DNA of 20,332 nt, from positions 1 through 20,332 of the IMG/VR virus record IMGVR_UViG_3300009152_000269; one strand, 5' to 3'. Origin of the DNA: a virus. Under the pieces are notes generated by a model. It made no database searches and was not told the origin of the DNA. It was given only the letters and a program-made list of their open reading frames with translations. A program made the position numbers and the translations under genes. This document shows, piece after piece, positions 20,294 through 20,332 of this stretch (position 1 is the first letter of the stretch; every line of letters starts with the position of its first letter).

Positions 20294-20332
20294 TACTTGC
20301 TTTCTATCGTAAAATAAAAATTATTTCCCCAA

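Noticed and set aside
1-20332. CRISPR array, tRNA or rRNA genes
   Set aside because: No regular repeat-spacer pattern, no T-arm consensus with matching acceptor stem, and no rRNA-like segment were recognised by eye; a covariance-model tRNA scan was not possible.

Overview
The window reads as a piece of a double-stranded DNA bacteriophage that infects a cyanobacterium, most likely a phycobilisome-containing Synechococcus-like host. Phage identity rests on two long repetitive tail-fibre proteins (one with a C-terminal S74 intramolecular chaperone), a GH24-type lysozyme-like protein, a C39-like peptidase, a tyrosine integrase, HNH endonucleases and a primase-polymerase/SF3 helicase. The cyanobacterial host is inferred from an NblA-like small protein and a bacterial-type S-adenosylmethionine decarboxylase (SpeD), both of which are known cargo of cyanophages. 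Genes are packed tightly, many junctions share TAATG or ATGA, Shine-Dalgarno sequences are mostly weak, and all three convergent gene pairs meet within 4 bp.

Layout. (1) 1-1132, rightward: tail of an unknown gene, lysozyme-like protein behind an RNA hairpin, NblA-like protein. (2) 1129-1778, leftward: DUF3310 protein in two frames. (3) 1853-2191, rightward: small polar protein. (4) 2188-4856, leftward translationally coupled operon: HTH protein, two unknowns, a Dam-like methyltransferase homologue with an altered catalytic motif, dCTP deaminase, small protein. (5) 4904-11188, rightward late-type region: small membrane protein, two tail fibres, a 35-residue CxxC peptide, integrase, C39-like peptidase. 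(6) 11191-13821, leftward: small hydrophobic protein, a second gene broken across two frames, a beta-rich possible virion protein, two HNH-type genes. (7) 13822-14148, non-coding: a large imperfect palindrome bearing four copies of GACTTTAGGG, then a leftward intrinsic terminator. (8) 14149-19518, leftward replication and metabolism block: PD-(D/E)XK nuclease, small protein, primase-helicase, SpeD, GT4 glycosyltransferase with an AT-hook-like tail. (9) 19558-20293, rightward: a 50-residue protein and a class I SAM methyltransferase.

How the parts fit. The primase-helicase, RecB-like nuclease and dCTP deaminase serve replication and nucleotide supply. The palindrome is a candidate origin or control site. 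The NblA-like protein and SpeD would redirect host metabolism (antenna breakdown, polyamines). Lysozyme-like, C39-like and small membrane proteins are the candidate lysis set. The integrase suggests a temperate capacity, although no clear repressor is visible apart from the HTH protein at 4434-4856, which sits beside a divergent promoter region with an inverted repeat.

The most notable signals are the 181-bp palindrome, the NblA-like gene, two genes split at homopolymer runs, an RNA hairpin sequestering the lysozyme-like gene's purine-rich site, two apparent enzymes lacking key catalytic residues, a glycosyltransferase with a DNA-binding-like tail, and several very small genes.
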